Shown here: piece by piece, positions 40,137 through 48,319 of the stretch
Position numbering within the stretch: position 1 is the stretch's first letter
Layout of the letters: the number at the start of each line of letters is the position of its first letter
NCBI RefSeq assembly: GCF_000284515.1
Contig: NC_017668.1
Location: 3,286,001-3,350,000 of the forward strand
Length of the DNA stretch: 64,000 nucleotides
From: Halobacillus halophilus DSM 2266
Lineage (GTDB): Bacteria; Bacillota; Bacilli; Bacillales; Halobacillaceae
Reading direction: 5' to 3'
Notes under the pieces: generated by a model
Database searches by the model: none
What the model was told of the DNA's origin: nothing
Seen by the model: the letters and a program-made list of their open reading frames with translations, nothing else
Program-made: the position numbers and the translations under genes

Positions 40137-41258
40137 TTAGGCTAGCCCCGTCGCACCGACGGTTGTAAGGATTCTTTGAATCTCCTTCAATATATTGAAG
40201 CTCGCATTTAGGTCGCGGTCGTGGTGGCAGCCGCAATCTGGGCAATCCCACGTTCGAACAGCGAGATTCTTTACCTCACGGTTTTGGTATCCGCACTTGG
40301 AACACAGCTGTGAACTCGCAAAAACTTTCGATACGGTTACCAACTGCTTCCCGTACCACTTTGCTTTGTATTCGAGCATAGACGTGAACATCGACCAGCT
40401 CACATCACTAATCGATTTGGATAGTTTTCGGTTTTTGAGCATATTGGAAATTTGGAGATTTTCTACACCGATCACATCGTGGTTTTTGATGATTTCGGTA
40501 GAAATCTTATGCAGATAATCTTTGCGGGAGTTCGCTATCTTCTCGTGAAGTCTAGCTACTTTAATACGTTGCTTATGCCAATTCGAAGATCCCTTTTCCC
40601 TTCGGGAAAGGATACGTTGAGCTTTTGCTAGTTTCTTTTCGGTCTTACGTAGGTATCGTGGGTTTTGATAGGTAGTGCCATTCGAGAGAGCAGCGAAGTC
40701 TTTCAATCCGAGATCAATGCCAATATAAGCGTTGGATTTAGGAAGTTCCTGAATATCTGTTTTAACAAGAATTGATACAGAATATTTTCCGGTCTGATTG
40801 CGGCGAACCGTCGCACTCAAGATGCGACCTTTCACTTCACGGCTCTTGGCAAATCTCACAAGCCCCAGCTTAGGCAGCTTGATTTTGCGATCCTGGATGG
40901 CAATATTTCCGTTTGTGCATTTTGTGGTGTAGGACTGGACTCTGTTCTTCTTTGATTTGAACCGTGGAGCTTGGTTTTGCTTTTTGAAAAACCGTTTATA
41001 AGCGTCAGAAAGATGTTTGACCGACGTTTGGATGGCCGTGCTATCCACTTCCTTTAACCAAAGGAATTCTCTTTTAAGCTTGGGTAGTTGTTTGGAACAA
41101 GTAGAGTAACTCAAACCTTTTCCGGTTTCCTTGTAGGCACTGCTCCATTCGGAGAGGAAATGATTGAAGACAAAACGAGCGCAACCGATTGTCTTAGCGA
41201 TGAGCGATTCTTGGGTTTTATTTGGATAGATACGAAAGTTATACGCTTTATGCTTCAA
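40137..41258 (-). CDS. tnpB: RNA-guided endonuclease TnpB
   Basis: A 373-residue TnpB (OrfB) protein, usual length for IS605 members. N-terminal HTH_OrfB_IS605-type [14 protein letters not shown], RuvC-I Asp in YIGIDLG (D185 in the longest frame), RuvC-II Glu in IGVENL (E269), zinc finger CSKC / CPDC, and RuvC-III Asp in DRDLNAS (D352). All catalytic residues are present, so it should be an active nuclease guided by its omega RNA rather than a dead TldR-type repressor. TTG 41258 has AGGAGG at good spacing. Confidence 0.93.
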   Translation of the reverse strand: MKHKAYNFRIYPNKTQESLIAKTIGCARFVFNHFLSEWSSAYKETGKGLSYSTCSKQLPKLKREFLWLKEVDSTAIQTSVKHLSDAYKRFFKKQNQAPRFKSKKNRVQSYTTKCTNGNIAIQDRKIKLPKLGLVRFAKSREVKGRILSATVRRNQTGKYSVSILVKTDIQELPKSNAYIGIDLGLKDFAALSNGTTYQNPRYLRKTEKKLAKAQRILSRREKGSSNWHKQRIKVARLHEKIANSRKDYLHKISTEIIKNHDVIGVENLQISNMLKNRKLSKSISDVSWSMFTSMLEYKAKWYGKQLVTVSKVFASSQLCSKCGYQNREVKNLAVRTWDCPDCGCHHDRDLNASFNILKEIQRILTTVGATGLA

Positions 41259-41564
41259 CCTTTCCACCTCCTAATCAGGAACATATGTTCTTACTTTAGG
41301 ATATCACGGAAGGGAGAATATTCAAAGGCATTCGCCTTACGGCGACGGCATTCATCTCCCCCTTGCCACCAGTCTTCGACACGGCGCTTGAAGAGGGAGT
41401 CTTCTGCCGATGAATGTTAAAAATTAGGAGACGAATCTCTTTATTGATTCGCCCCCCGTTTATGTAACACTCGAATTCGAGCTATCTCATACTGCTCTTT
41501 TACTTTAGCACCCTTTACTTAAAGAGGAATCTTTTTATTTCTTTCCTTTCTTCCTTAAAGGCTC

Positions 41565-41780
41565 TTAGCTAAAGAAAAGAAAATAAATTATAAATCCTAC
41601 TATTATTAGGATAATGAGCATTCCTGTTCCTTTCCATCCCATCCCACCTACAAAATCAACTAGGCTTCCATAGGAGGATCTATGAGTGGAATCCTTCAAA
41701 TTTCCAGTAGGATTTCCCTTCCATTCTTCTTGTCTTAATCTTTCTCTTCTTTCTTCAGGAGTTTCTTTTTCATTCTCCAC
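41565..41780 (-). CDS. DUF6366 family protein
   Basis: A 71-residue protein. The N-terminus ETPEERRERLRQEEWKGNPT, GNLKDS motif and glycine-rich DFVGGMGWKGTG before one transmembrane helix match DUF6366, a Bacillaceae-specific family of unknown role. RBS AGGGGTTAGGTGGA lies just upstream. One C-terminal membrane anchor. Confidence 0.75.
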   Translation of the reverse strand: MENEKETPEERRERLRQEEWKGNPTGNLKDSTHRSSYGSLVDFVGGMGWKGTGMLIILIIVGFIIYFLFFS

Positions 41781-41929
41781 CTAACCCCTCCATAAATCAT
41801 TTCTCTTATTACACATACGATACGAATCCAATTTAGTTTCAAAGCTGCCTATTATCTCGAACCTGAATCTTCAACTGTCCTGCCCGTTTCTAGAAGACTC
41901 AGTTTCGAGATCAGCACAAAAAGAAAAGG

Positions 41930-41958
41930 CCCTGCATACGCTGCAAGACCTCTCCCCT
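41930..41958 (-). terminator. Terminator of the TRAP operon
   Basis: AGGTCTTGCA / TGCAGGGCCT on the minus strand followed by a T-rich tract, just after the DctM stop. Confidence 0.75.
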
Positions 41959-41963
41959 TGCTA

Positions 41964-43244
41964 TTAATACATTTTCGTCAGCCACATCGACAAAGCAGGC
42001 ACATACGTAATGATCAGCAACGCCAGGATCATGGCCGCTAAAAACGGAAGAACACCGACGACAATTTTCTCGAATTTTACTTTTCCGACCGTAGAGGCCA
42101 CAAATAGGTTGACCCCGACTGGCGGCGTGACAAAGCCAATCGCCAGGTTCGCAACTAAAATGACACCAAAATGAACAGGATCGACACCGAACTCCGTCAC
42201 AATCGGCAGCAGTACTGGCGTCAGGATGACCACGGCTGAGATCGTATCAATAAACATCCCGACAAAAAGGAGCAGCAGGTTAATGACAATCAGGATGAAA
42301 ATCGGATTCGTCGTCAGTCCCGTCAGATAAGCGGATATCTGATCCGGGATCTGGACAAGCGTCATAAAATGCGCGAAGGAGACGGACAGGGCGATAATAA
42401 TCATCGTCGTTGAATTGATGACGATCGTCTGCATGAACGAGTCATAGATCGTCTTCCACGAAAGCTCTTTGTAGATAAAGCCTCCAATAATCAGCGCATA
42501 CACCACGGATACAACGGCCGCTTCTGTCGGCGAGAACACCCCGCCATAAATTCCACCTAAGATGATGACCGGTATAAACAGCGCCCACTTCGCATCGTTG
42601 AACGCACGAAGCACTTCTTTTCCGGACGCCTTGGACGTATCGTCCGGGCGGTAGTTATTTTTAGCGGAAATGATAAACGCCGTGACCATTAATAAGGCAC
42701 CAATCAGCATGCCGGGAAGAATCCCGGCGATAAACATATCTCCGACTGAGACGTTCGCGGTTACACCGTATATAACAAACGGGATACTCGGCGGGATGAT
42801 CACCCCGATGGAACCCGCTGTCGCCGGTACACTGGCGGCAAATCCCGGCTTATAGTTTTTCGCGATCATAGCTGGAATCATAAACCCGCCGATCGCGGCA
42901 ACGGTGGCCGGGCCGGATCCGGAGATCGCCGCGAAAAACATACAAGCGACAATCGTTACCATCGATAATCCGCCGGTCATCCAGCCGACCATCGAGGTCG
43001 CTAGAGTCAGAAGGCGTTTAGAGACGCCGCCTTTCCCCATCAAGATGCCGGCAAGCATGAAGAAGGGGATCGCGAGTAGCGGGAAAGAATCCAGGGAAGT
43101 AAACGCTTTTTGCACGATGATATCAAGAGGGAGCGTCGTTCCGAAGTAAATCGCGGTTAAGGCCGATACTCCTAGAGAGATCGCGATCGGTACCCCAATC
43201 AGTAGACAGACGAACAGCGTTCCAAATAAGAGGAGAATACTCAT
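41964..43244 (-). CDS. dctM: TRAP transporter large permease (DctM)
   Basis: A 426-residue permease with about 12-14 helices. Diagnostic stretches are LGVSALTAIYFGTTLPLDII, AISGSGPATVAAIGGFMIPA, and AVVILTPVLLPIVTEFGVDP with HFGVILVANLAIGFVTPPVG. It is the Na+-coupled channel of the TRAP system. Its start overlaps the DctQ stop by four bases. Substrate is set by the DctP protein; a C4-dicarboxylate or other organic acid is likely. Confidence 0.93.
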   Translation of the reverse strand: MSILLLFGTLFVCLLIGVPIAISLGVSALTAIYFGTTLPLDIIVQKAFTSLDSFPLLAIPFFMLAGILMGKGGVSKRLLTLATSMVGWMTGGLSMVTIVACMFFAAISGSGPATVAAIGGFMIPAMIAKNYKPGFAASVPATAGSIGVIIPPSIPFVIYGVTANVSVGDMFIAGILPGMLIGALLMVTAFIISAKNNYRPDDTSKASGKEVLRAFNDAKWALFIPVIILGGIYGGVFSPTEAAVVSVVYALIIGGFIYKELSWKTIYDSFMQTIVINSTTMIIIALSVSFAHFMTLVQIPDQISAYLTGLTTNPIFILIVINLLLLFVGMFIDTISAVVILTPVLLPIVTEFGVDPVHFGVILVANLAIGFVTPPVGVNLFVASTVGKVKFEKIVVGVLPFLAAMILALLIITYVPALSMWLTKMY

Positions 43245-43735
43245 GTGGCAATCCCCTCGCTTTTCGGCTTATCATAATTCCCTTTCCAGATTTGGATGAG
43301 CTGAATCGCTAAACGGATCGTCATCCCAATTGACCCAATCGGTACGGCGGCCATCGGAATCCACATCGGAATCTGCATCGCCGGCGATTGCTGGCCGTAG
43401 CTTAATGTATCGAGGACCAGATTGGTTCCATATACCGCTAAAAACAGGACCAGCAGAAACCACAGGATCACGCTCGCTGATTCCAGTATTTTTCTTACGA
43501 CTCCGTGAAACAGGGTCACAAACGCATCGACCCGGATGTGCTCTCTCATTTTCACAGCGTAGCTTGCGCCGACCCACACTTGGAAGATATGCAGGTAACG
43601 GGCGATTTCCTCTGTCCAGCTGGGAGCGGACTGGAAAATATACCTTCCTACGACCTGACCGAAAATAAGGACGACCATCAGGGCAAGCGTAGCCACGAGT
43701 ATTCCTTTTTCTATATTTGCAAAAATCTTCGACAT
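43241..43735 (-). CDS. dctQ: TRAP transporter small permease (DctQ)
   Basis: A 164-residue protein with four helices and the family signature SAPSWTEEIARYLHIFQVWVGA near the second helix. It forms a complex with DctM. Located between DctP (57-base gap) and DctM (4-base overlap). Confidence 0.92.
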   Translation of the reverse strand: MSKIFANIEKGILVATLALMVVLIFGQVVGRYIFQSAPSWTEEIARYLHIFQVWVGASYAVKMREHIRVDAFVTLFHGVVRKILESASVILWFLLVLFLAVYGTNLVLDTLSYGQQSPAMQIPMWIPMAAVPIGSIGMTIRLAIQLIQIWKGNYDKPKSEGIAT

Positions 43736-43792
43736 GTCTGTCCCACCCTGTTATGTAGTAAAGGAAGGCCGCGGCCTTCCTTTAAGTTATCG

Positions 43793-44815
43793 TTATTCAA
43801 CAGCTTGCTGCACTTTTTCCAAGAGTTCTTTCCCAATATCATCTTCGAATTCGTCATAAACCGACTGAACTTCTTCCTTGAAGGATTGGATGAGTTCCTC
43901 AGAAGGTTCATTCACTTCCATACCTTCTGCTTTCAACTCTTCCAAGAACTCACTGTCCTGCTTTTGTGCCAGTTCCCGCTGCTCTGTTCGGTATTCTTCG
44001 GAAGCTTCCACGACTAACTCCTGCAGGTCTTTCGGAAGCCCCTCGTAAAAGTCATTGTTCATAAGTAAAGCCGTCGGCGCATACACATGGCCCGTCATGG
44101 TCAGGTAGTCCTGCACTTCATAGAACTTATTCGTATAGAACAAGGAAACCGGTGCTTCCATTGCGTCATACGTTCCCTGCTGGAGCGCTGTGTAAAGCTC
44201 ACCGAATGCGAAAGGAGAAGCATTCATGCCGAGTGCGTTAAAGGTTGCCGTATGAACCGCGCTTTCCAACGTACGCATTTTCAGACCTTGAATATCCTCG
44301 AGAGACTCGACTGGACCCTGGTTATTCGATAGGTGACGGAAACCATTTTCCGCAAAAACAAGTCCCTTGATATTTTGTTCGGATAAATCATCCAGCAGTC
44401 CCTGACCGATTTCACCGTCCAATACTTTGTATGCCTGCTCGTAGTTTTCAAACAAGAATGGCAGATCAAACACCATGAAATCTTCATTAAAGGAAGAAAT
44501 TGACGCAACGGCCGGAATTGTCATTTGAATATTGCCCTGCTGAACCGCTTCAATCGCCTCACGGTCAGAAGGATACAGTTCCCCGTTCGGGTGAAGTTCG
44601 ACCTTCAGCTGCCCGTCCGACTCTTCCTCAAGCTTCTTCTTAAACGATTCGGCTGCAATGTGAGAGGACTGATCCTCTGACACTAAGTGAGCGAGACTAA
44701 TGGTGTACGTTTCTCCGCTCCCGTCTTCAGAACCGCCGTCACCTCCTGAGCTCGGACGTCCGCATGCGGCTAATGTGAGTAGAGCTGCAAATAATACTAG
44801 AAAAACTTTCTTCAT
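43793..44815 (-). CDS. dctP: TRAP transporter substrate-binding protein (DctP)
   Basis: A 340-residue lipoprotein with signal ending LTLAACG. Family motifs are FVFDLPFLFENYEQAYKVLD, AENGFRHLSNNQGPVESLED and GLKMRTLESAVH, where the Arg of MRT contacts the substrate carboxylate. It should bind an organic acid outside the membrane. TTAGGAGG precedes ATG. First structural gene after the GntR regulator. Confidence 0.92.
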   Translation of the reverse strand: MKKVFLVLFAALLTLAACGRPSSGGDGGSEDGSGETYTISLAHLVSEDQSSHIAAESFKKKLEEESDGQLKVELHPNGELYPSDREAIEAVQQGNIQMTIPAVASISSFNEDFMVFDLPFLFENYEQAYKVLDGEIGQGLLDDLSEQNIKGLVFAENGFRHLSNNQGPVESLEDIQGLKMRTLESAVHTATFNALGMNASPFAFGELYTALQQGTYDAMEAPVSLFYTNKFYEVQDYLTMTGHVYAPTALLMNNDFYEGLPKDLQELVVEASEEYRTEQRELAQKQDSEFLEELKAEGMEVNEPSEELIQSFKEEVQSVYDEFEDDIGKELLEKVQQAVE

Positions 44816-44826
44816 ATGTACTCCTC

Positions 44827-45462
44827 CTAAGATTGATAGTGAGTGATGCGCGTACTGACTTTTTTCATATGTAGGTCGATTGCTGTCGAAGCCCGCTCGA
44901 CATCTTTTTCCTCCACCGCTTCCAGGATGGCTTCGTGTTCCTCGCAGGCTGCTTCTGCACTTTGAGACAGCGTGTTCGATAAGATGATAAAGGCGCGGTA
45001 ATCCCCGGAATTCATTTGCAGGATCAGATCCCTTAACTTCTTATTCTCATTGTCTTCTGTCAGCAATAAATGAAAATCCCTGTCGAGTTCGACAAACTCT
45101 TCATAATCCTCTTTTGTAATCGCTTTCTTCTGATTCCGTACATTCTCCCGCAGTTGTTCAATGGTAGCTTGAGATCGAATGGGGGTAATCGTTCGGAGGT
45201 TGTGCGTTTCAAGCAGCGTGCGGACTTCCATCAGATGCAGGGCTCCCTCCATCGTAAAGGTCGCCACCCTGGCCGGTTTCCCCTTCTGCAGGACGACCAG
45301 TCCATCTGCAGCGAGGCGGCGCAGTGCTTCACGCAGCGGTGTTCGACTCACACCGATCTGCTTCGAAATTTTCTCCTCGGGCAATTCTTCATTGGCACTG
45401 AATTCTCCAGAAACAATCGACTGACGCAGCAAGTCATACGTCTGGTCGGATATGGACATCAT
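44827..45462 (-). CDS. GntR family regulator with FCD domain
   Basis: A 211-residue FadR-subfamily regulator. The winged helix is clear (LRQSIVSGEFSANEELPEEK, ISKQIGVSRTPLREALRRLA), as is the C-terminal FCD helical domain with acid/His ligand positions (DRDFHLLL, EHEAIL..). ATG 45462 is preferred because AAGGG then lies nine bases upstream. It is 12 bases upstream of dctP on the same strand and should control the TRAP operon in response to its substrate. Confidence 0.9.
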   Translation of the reverse strand: MMSISDQTYDLLRQSIVSGEFSANEELPEEKISKQIGVSRTPLREALRRLAADGLVVLQKGKPARVATFTMEGALHLMEVRTLLETHNLRTITPIRSQATIEQLRENVRNQKKAITKEDYEEFVELDRDFHLLLTEDNENKKLRDLILQMNSGDYRAFIILSNTLSQSAEAACEEHEAILEAVEEKDVERASTAIDLHMKKVSTRITHYQS

Positions 45463-45505
45463 CTTATTGACCCTTCTCATGAATCACTCCACCTATGTTT
45501 TTCCT

Positions 45506-45518
45506 GTATACAGTATAC
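45506..45518. promoter_or_regulatory. Putative GntR operator
   Basis: GTATAC-A-GTATAC, a perfect palindrome, 44 bases upstream of the regulator's start. It fits the TGTATACA-type sites of FCD-GntR regulators and overlaps the likely promoter. Confidence 0.7.
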
Positions 45519-45744
45519 TGAAAATTGTATAAGAGTTTCATAACTTTGTAAACTGAATTTTAGAAAAATTACAAAAAGGAGCATAAAAAAAAGAAGCCTG
45601 CCCCACGAAATTCCTGCCACTTTAAGAAAGTGGTGGAATGTTCGTATAGAACCTGCAATTTGTCCAAATTTGATGTTATAATTTTCAGACTATTTGGATA
45701 GGATAATTATACAAGAATCTATTAATAAAAAGGAGCTGCTTCCT

Positions 45745-46011
45745 ATGCAGATTGAAGCGAAATGTAAACGGAGTATCTTCAGCCAAAAGCCTATACGCCT
45801 GAACGAAGCGAAAAATGAAGAAGCCTTACAGAAACTATTGGACGCGCCTCACCACTGTTACTTTACAGAAGGAAAATATTACACGTTCACCGTCCACCCT
45901 CAGGTGTGGGAAAGCACGAATAATTTCTCAGAGAATCAAATGTTTAATGTCGTCCGTGACTTCGACCGGGTTGCCGACCACTTTGAATTACAAACGCTGT
46001 CTAAACTATAA
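45745..46011 (+). CDS. Hypothetical protein (88 aa)
   Basis: An 88-residue soluble protein, MQIEAKCKRSIFSQKPIRLN onward. ATG 45745 follows AAAAAGGAG; the longer frame from 45694 has no signal. It is mixed alpha/beta with a Tyr/His-rich middle (HHCYFTEGKYYTFTVHPQVW). No family recognised. Terminator follows. Confidence 0.65.
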   Translation: MQIEAKCKRSIFSQKPIRLNEAKNEEALQKLLDAPHHCYFTEGKYYTFTVHPQVWESTNNFSENQMFNVVRDFDRVADHFELQTLSKL

Positions 46012-46012
46012 T

Positions 46013-46041
46013 CGAGCGATGCATCATCGCTCGTTTTTTTG
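46013..46041 (+). terminator. Rho-independent terminator
   Basis: CGAGCGATG / CATCGCTCG and T7 immediately after the stop of the 88-residue gene. Confidence 0.88.
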
Positions 46042-46089
46042 TTTGCTAGATTGAGAGATTCTATAAAAAAGCCTGAGTCTACCATAAAA

Positions 46090-46115
46090 AAAGACCCTGC
46101 TTTCACGCACAGGGC
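46090..46115 (-). terminator. Terminator of the RDD gene pair
   Basis: GGCCCTGTGC / GCAGGGTC on the minus strand and a T7 run, about 50 bases after the RDD stop. Confidence 0.7.
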
Positions 46116-46162
46116 CACCTATTACAAACTAAATTATTTCCTTATTTAATAGCCGATCATCC

Positions 46163-46591
46163 TCAGGCGTCCGGCAAAGCCGCCGCTTCCCCGGGTTCCG
46201 CGTCCGTTACATACGTACCGGCAAAGAGATCGTGAATCGCCCGGTGATCCTTGCGAAAAGCAACAAAAAAAGCACTGACAATATAGAGAACACCAAACGA
46301 CAGTCCATAAACCAAGCCTGACAGGACCACGCGCAGCAGCATCGTCCCCATGCCTACATCTTTTCCATTTGTTTTCACAATGCGGATCCCCATGATCTTC
46401 TTTCCCACGACGTAGCCATACCAGAATACAGGAACGATCAGCAGATACAGCCCTTCGATCACATTCGTTATCAAGCTGTTCAGATCCGTCTGAAACAGTC
46501 CGGATACGATCAGCCCAATAGGCAGAAATACAATCAGACCATCCAGCAGGACAGCACCCAATCTTCTTAAAAACCCGACCGATTGATCCAT
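46163..46591 (-). CDS. RDD family membrane protein, copy 1
   Basis: A 142-residue RDD protein: N-terminal FLRRLGAVLLDGLIVFLPIG, a central pair of helices with VPVFWYGYVVGKKIMGIRIV, and C-terminal RKDHRAIHDLFAGTYVTD. ATG 46591 is chosen because AAAGGGGAAGG lies just upstream. It is about 60 percent identical to the next gene, with which it forms a tandem pair. RDD proteins are poorly understood; some act as ion antiporters or in envelope stress. Confidence 0.88.
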   Translation of the reverse strand: MDQSVGFLRRLGAVLLDGLIVFLPIGLIVSGLFQTDLNSLITNVIEGLYLLIVPVFWYGYVVGKKIMGIRIVKTNGKDVGMGTMLLRVVLSGLVYGLSFGVLYIVSAFFVAFRKDHRAIHDLFAGTYVTDAEPGEAAALPDA

Positions 46592-46669
46592 AACCTTCCC
46601 CTTTCTATCATTCTGCTTATTATACATCCATGACTCTATCATCCGAGAGTGCTTCTCACGAAAAAGAAA

Positions 46670-46698
46670 GCCGCCCACTTGAGCGGCAGCTTTGCATC
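46670..46698 (-). terminator. Hairpin between the two RDD genes
   Basis: GCTGCCGCTC / TGGGCGGC imperfect stem with T-rich tail on the minus strand. Suggests that the two copies can be expressed separately. Confidence 0.6.
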
Positions 46699-46725
46699 AG
46701 GTTAACCCGGCGATTTTGATTAAGG

Positions 46726-47172
46726 TTAACCGCTCTTCAGATCATCCTTGTACTGTAATCCAACCGCTTCTCCCGGGTCGGCTTCCGTCACATACGTACC
46801 AGCTATAAAATCGTGAATCGCGCGGTTGTCCCTGCGCAACCCGACCATAAAGGCACTCACAATATAACCAATACCAAGCGTCAGGGCATAAACGATGCCT
46901 GAAACAAACACACGCATAATCATCGTGCCAATCCCTACGTTTCTTCCATCCTTTTTCACGACGCGAATGCCCATCAATTTCTTTCCTACCACATAGCCAT
47001 ACCAGAAGACAGGCACAATCATCATGTAAAGGGACTGTATAAGGTTAGGTACAAAACTGTCCATGTCCACCTGAAATAAGAAAACCGAAATAAGTCCGAT
47101 CGGTAAGAATACGATTAATCCGTCTAATAAGGAAGCTCCAAATCTTTTCGAAAATCCGACTGTCTGGTCCAT
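46726..47172 (-). CDS. RDD family membrane protein, copy 2
   Basis: A 148-residue RDD protein with the same order of motifs: FSKRFGASLLDGLIVFLPIG, WYGYVVGKKLMGIRVV, RRDNRAIHDFIAGTYVTE. It differs from copy 1 mainly in the loops and C-terminal tail. Tandem duplication is the simplest explanation. AGAGGGGA precedes the ATG. Confidence 0.9.
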   Translation of the reverse strand: MDQTVGFSKRFGASLLDGLIVFLPIGLISVFLFQVDMDSFVPNLIQSLYMMIVPVFWYGYVVGKKLMGIRVVKKDGRNVGIGTMIMRVFVSGIVYALTLGIGYIVSAFMVGLRRDNRAIHDFIAGTYVTEADPGEAVGLQYKDDLKSG

Positions 47173-47410
47173 AATTTTCCCCTCTCTAAGATACTGTCTC
47201 TCATTCTACTTGGGATAATATTCCTATGCAAGAAAAATAAGATGCTGAGATTCGTTCCTTCTCTATCTTCCATACCTCAGAATGTCCAGTTCTACCCCCT
47301 GATTTCTACCATTTATTTAAGAAATTATCCCTATCTATCCCATTTTTAAAAAATAAATAGAAAAAACACCCCTAATTTTACTTTATATGTAAAAATATCA
47401 CACTCAGTTT

Positions 47411-47707
47411 GTGGTAAGTTCATCCATTGCATACGAAAATTTTAGTATGAGAAAAGAACCTATTGAAGATGCCATTGCCATTTTCGGCACCCAAGTACGT
47501 AACACACGAATGGAGCTGGGCATGACCCAGGAAGAGCTCGCCTACGAAGTCGAGCTGTCCCCAAACTATATCGGTTATATTGAACGAGCAGAGAGGCAGC
47601 CAGGCATCTACCAGATCATTGCGATCTCTTTTGCCCTGGGCGTCAGTCCATCTGTCTTATTCAATGACGTAAGCGTACCGGATGATCTAAAAAGGTCTCC
47701 GGAATAA
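47411..47707 (+). CDS. Xre family transcriptional regulator
   Basis: Up to 98 residues with a complete HTH_3 domain: FGTQVRNTRMELGMTQEELA, YEVELSPNYIGYIERAERQP, IIAISFALGVSPSVLF. The C-terminal tail is short, so it is a minimal DNA-binding protein. Start is uncertain: GTG 47411 and ATG 47447 both lack a good ribosome-binding site. Target genes unknown. Confidence 0.82.
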   Translation: MVSSSIAYENFSMRKEPIEDAIAIFGTQVRNTRMELGMTQEELAYEVELSPNYIGYIERAERQPGIYQIIAISFALGVSPSVLFNDVSVPDDLKRSPE

Positions 47708-47830
47708 GTTTATTGAAAGGAGTATAGAAGACATTCTGCACAATAAGGATCAATGAATAACAAGGCAGCGCTGCATTATCCACGATTTGCTGCGCTGCCT
47801 TACTACTACTTGGAAGGAAGAAATTATACA

Positions 47831-48016
47831 ATGGATTATATTTTAACGCGTACCGAACTTGAGGATGATGGGCACAGGAGTGTACATATCCTCGACATCA
47901 GGAAGGCTCAGTACCTCATTTACTACCCCGATGAAATATCGCATTTGGATCAGGAACTAAAAGCGTTTCTATTTACCAGATTGAAAGGGATAAATGAAGG
48001 TCAGTATGATCATTGA
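47831..48016 (+). CDS. Hypothetical protein (61 aa)
   Basis: A small acidic protein (MDYILTRTELEDDGHRSVHI..). ATG 47831 has GGAAGGAAG upstream. The frame is open from ATG 47753, but the segment between contains an inverted repeat (AAGGCAGCGC / GCGCTGCCTT at 47761-47799) that looks like a leader or terminator structure for the Xre gene. No family recognised. Confidence 0.5.
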   Translation: MDYILTRTELEDDGHRSVHILDIRKAQYLIYYPDEISHLDQELKAFLFTRLKGINEGQYDH

Positions 48017-48076
48017 TTGATCATTTCTGTTTATCCAATCCATACAAACTCAGTGGTTTCATTTGTATGACTCCAG

Positions 48077-48182
48077 CTATCCTTCTATCATTTCTTCCAC
48101 CTTTATCTTCACTAGCCACTCCTCACCATCGTCATAAATATAAAGGATCGTATGGAATTTGACTGCTTTTGGAATGTAGGGT
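48077..48182 (-). pseudogene. C-terminal fragment of a pRiA4b ORF-3/TnpR-like gene
   Basis: One frame reads YIPKAVKFHTILYIYDDGEE and WLVKIKVEEMIEG before a stop. It matches the end of the frame at 53081-53392 (DTILCIYYYGMEWQLKIKVV) and the Y-x-YD-x-G-x-x-W pattern of that family. Nothing upstream is left; a terminator hairpin lies directly before it. Confidence 0.5.
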
Positions 48183-48207
48183 AAATGTTCTGATGGTTAT
48201 TCGCAAA

Positions 48208-48237
48208 AGAGGCTTGCAGATAATTCTGCAAGCCTCT
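48208..48237 (-). terminator. Terminator of the PD-(D/E)XK gene
   Basis: AGAGGCTTGCAGA / TCTGCAAGCCTCT perfect stem with a four-base loop, about 85 bases after the stop at 48320. Confidence 0.75.
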
Positions 48238-48319
48238 TTCTAATTCCTGTTCTATTTTTTTAATATTTGACTGAACTTTAAATAAACGAACCCACAATTG
48301 GTATCCCATCGCTTTAACC

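Larger units (their letters stand above)
40053..41400 (-). mobile_element. IS200/IS605-type element carrying tnpB only
   Basis: The unit comprises tnpB, a structured right end on its 3' side (40053-40136) ending with CCCCCaACTT / AAGTgGGGGG pairing and GTAGTTCAA, and a left end (about 41290-41400) with an imperfect hairpin around GGCATTCGCC. No TnpA is present, so it cannot move alone. The right boundary (about 40053) is reasonably clear; the left boundary is an estimate. Confidence 0.7.

Noticed and set aside
40137-41258. TnpB as a nuclease-dead TldR-type regulator
   Set aside because: All three RuvC acidic residues and the zinc finger are present, so an active nuclease is the simpler reading.
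46592-46678. Longer N-terminus for RDD copy 1
   Set aside because: The paralogue next to it starts at the equivalent of ATG 46591, and AAAGGGGAAGG precedes that codon.
48112-48309. Leftward frame of 65 codons after the nuclease gene
   Set aside because: It runs through a perfect terminator hairpin (48208-48237), has no ribosome-binding site, and another frame over the same bases matches a known gene fragment.
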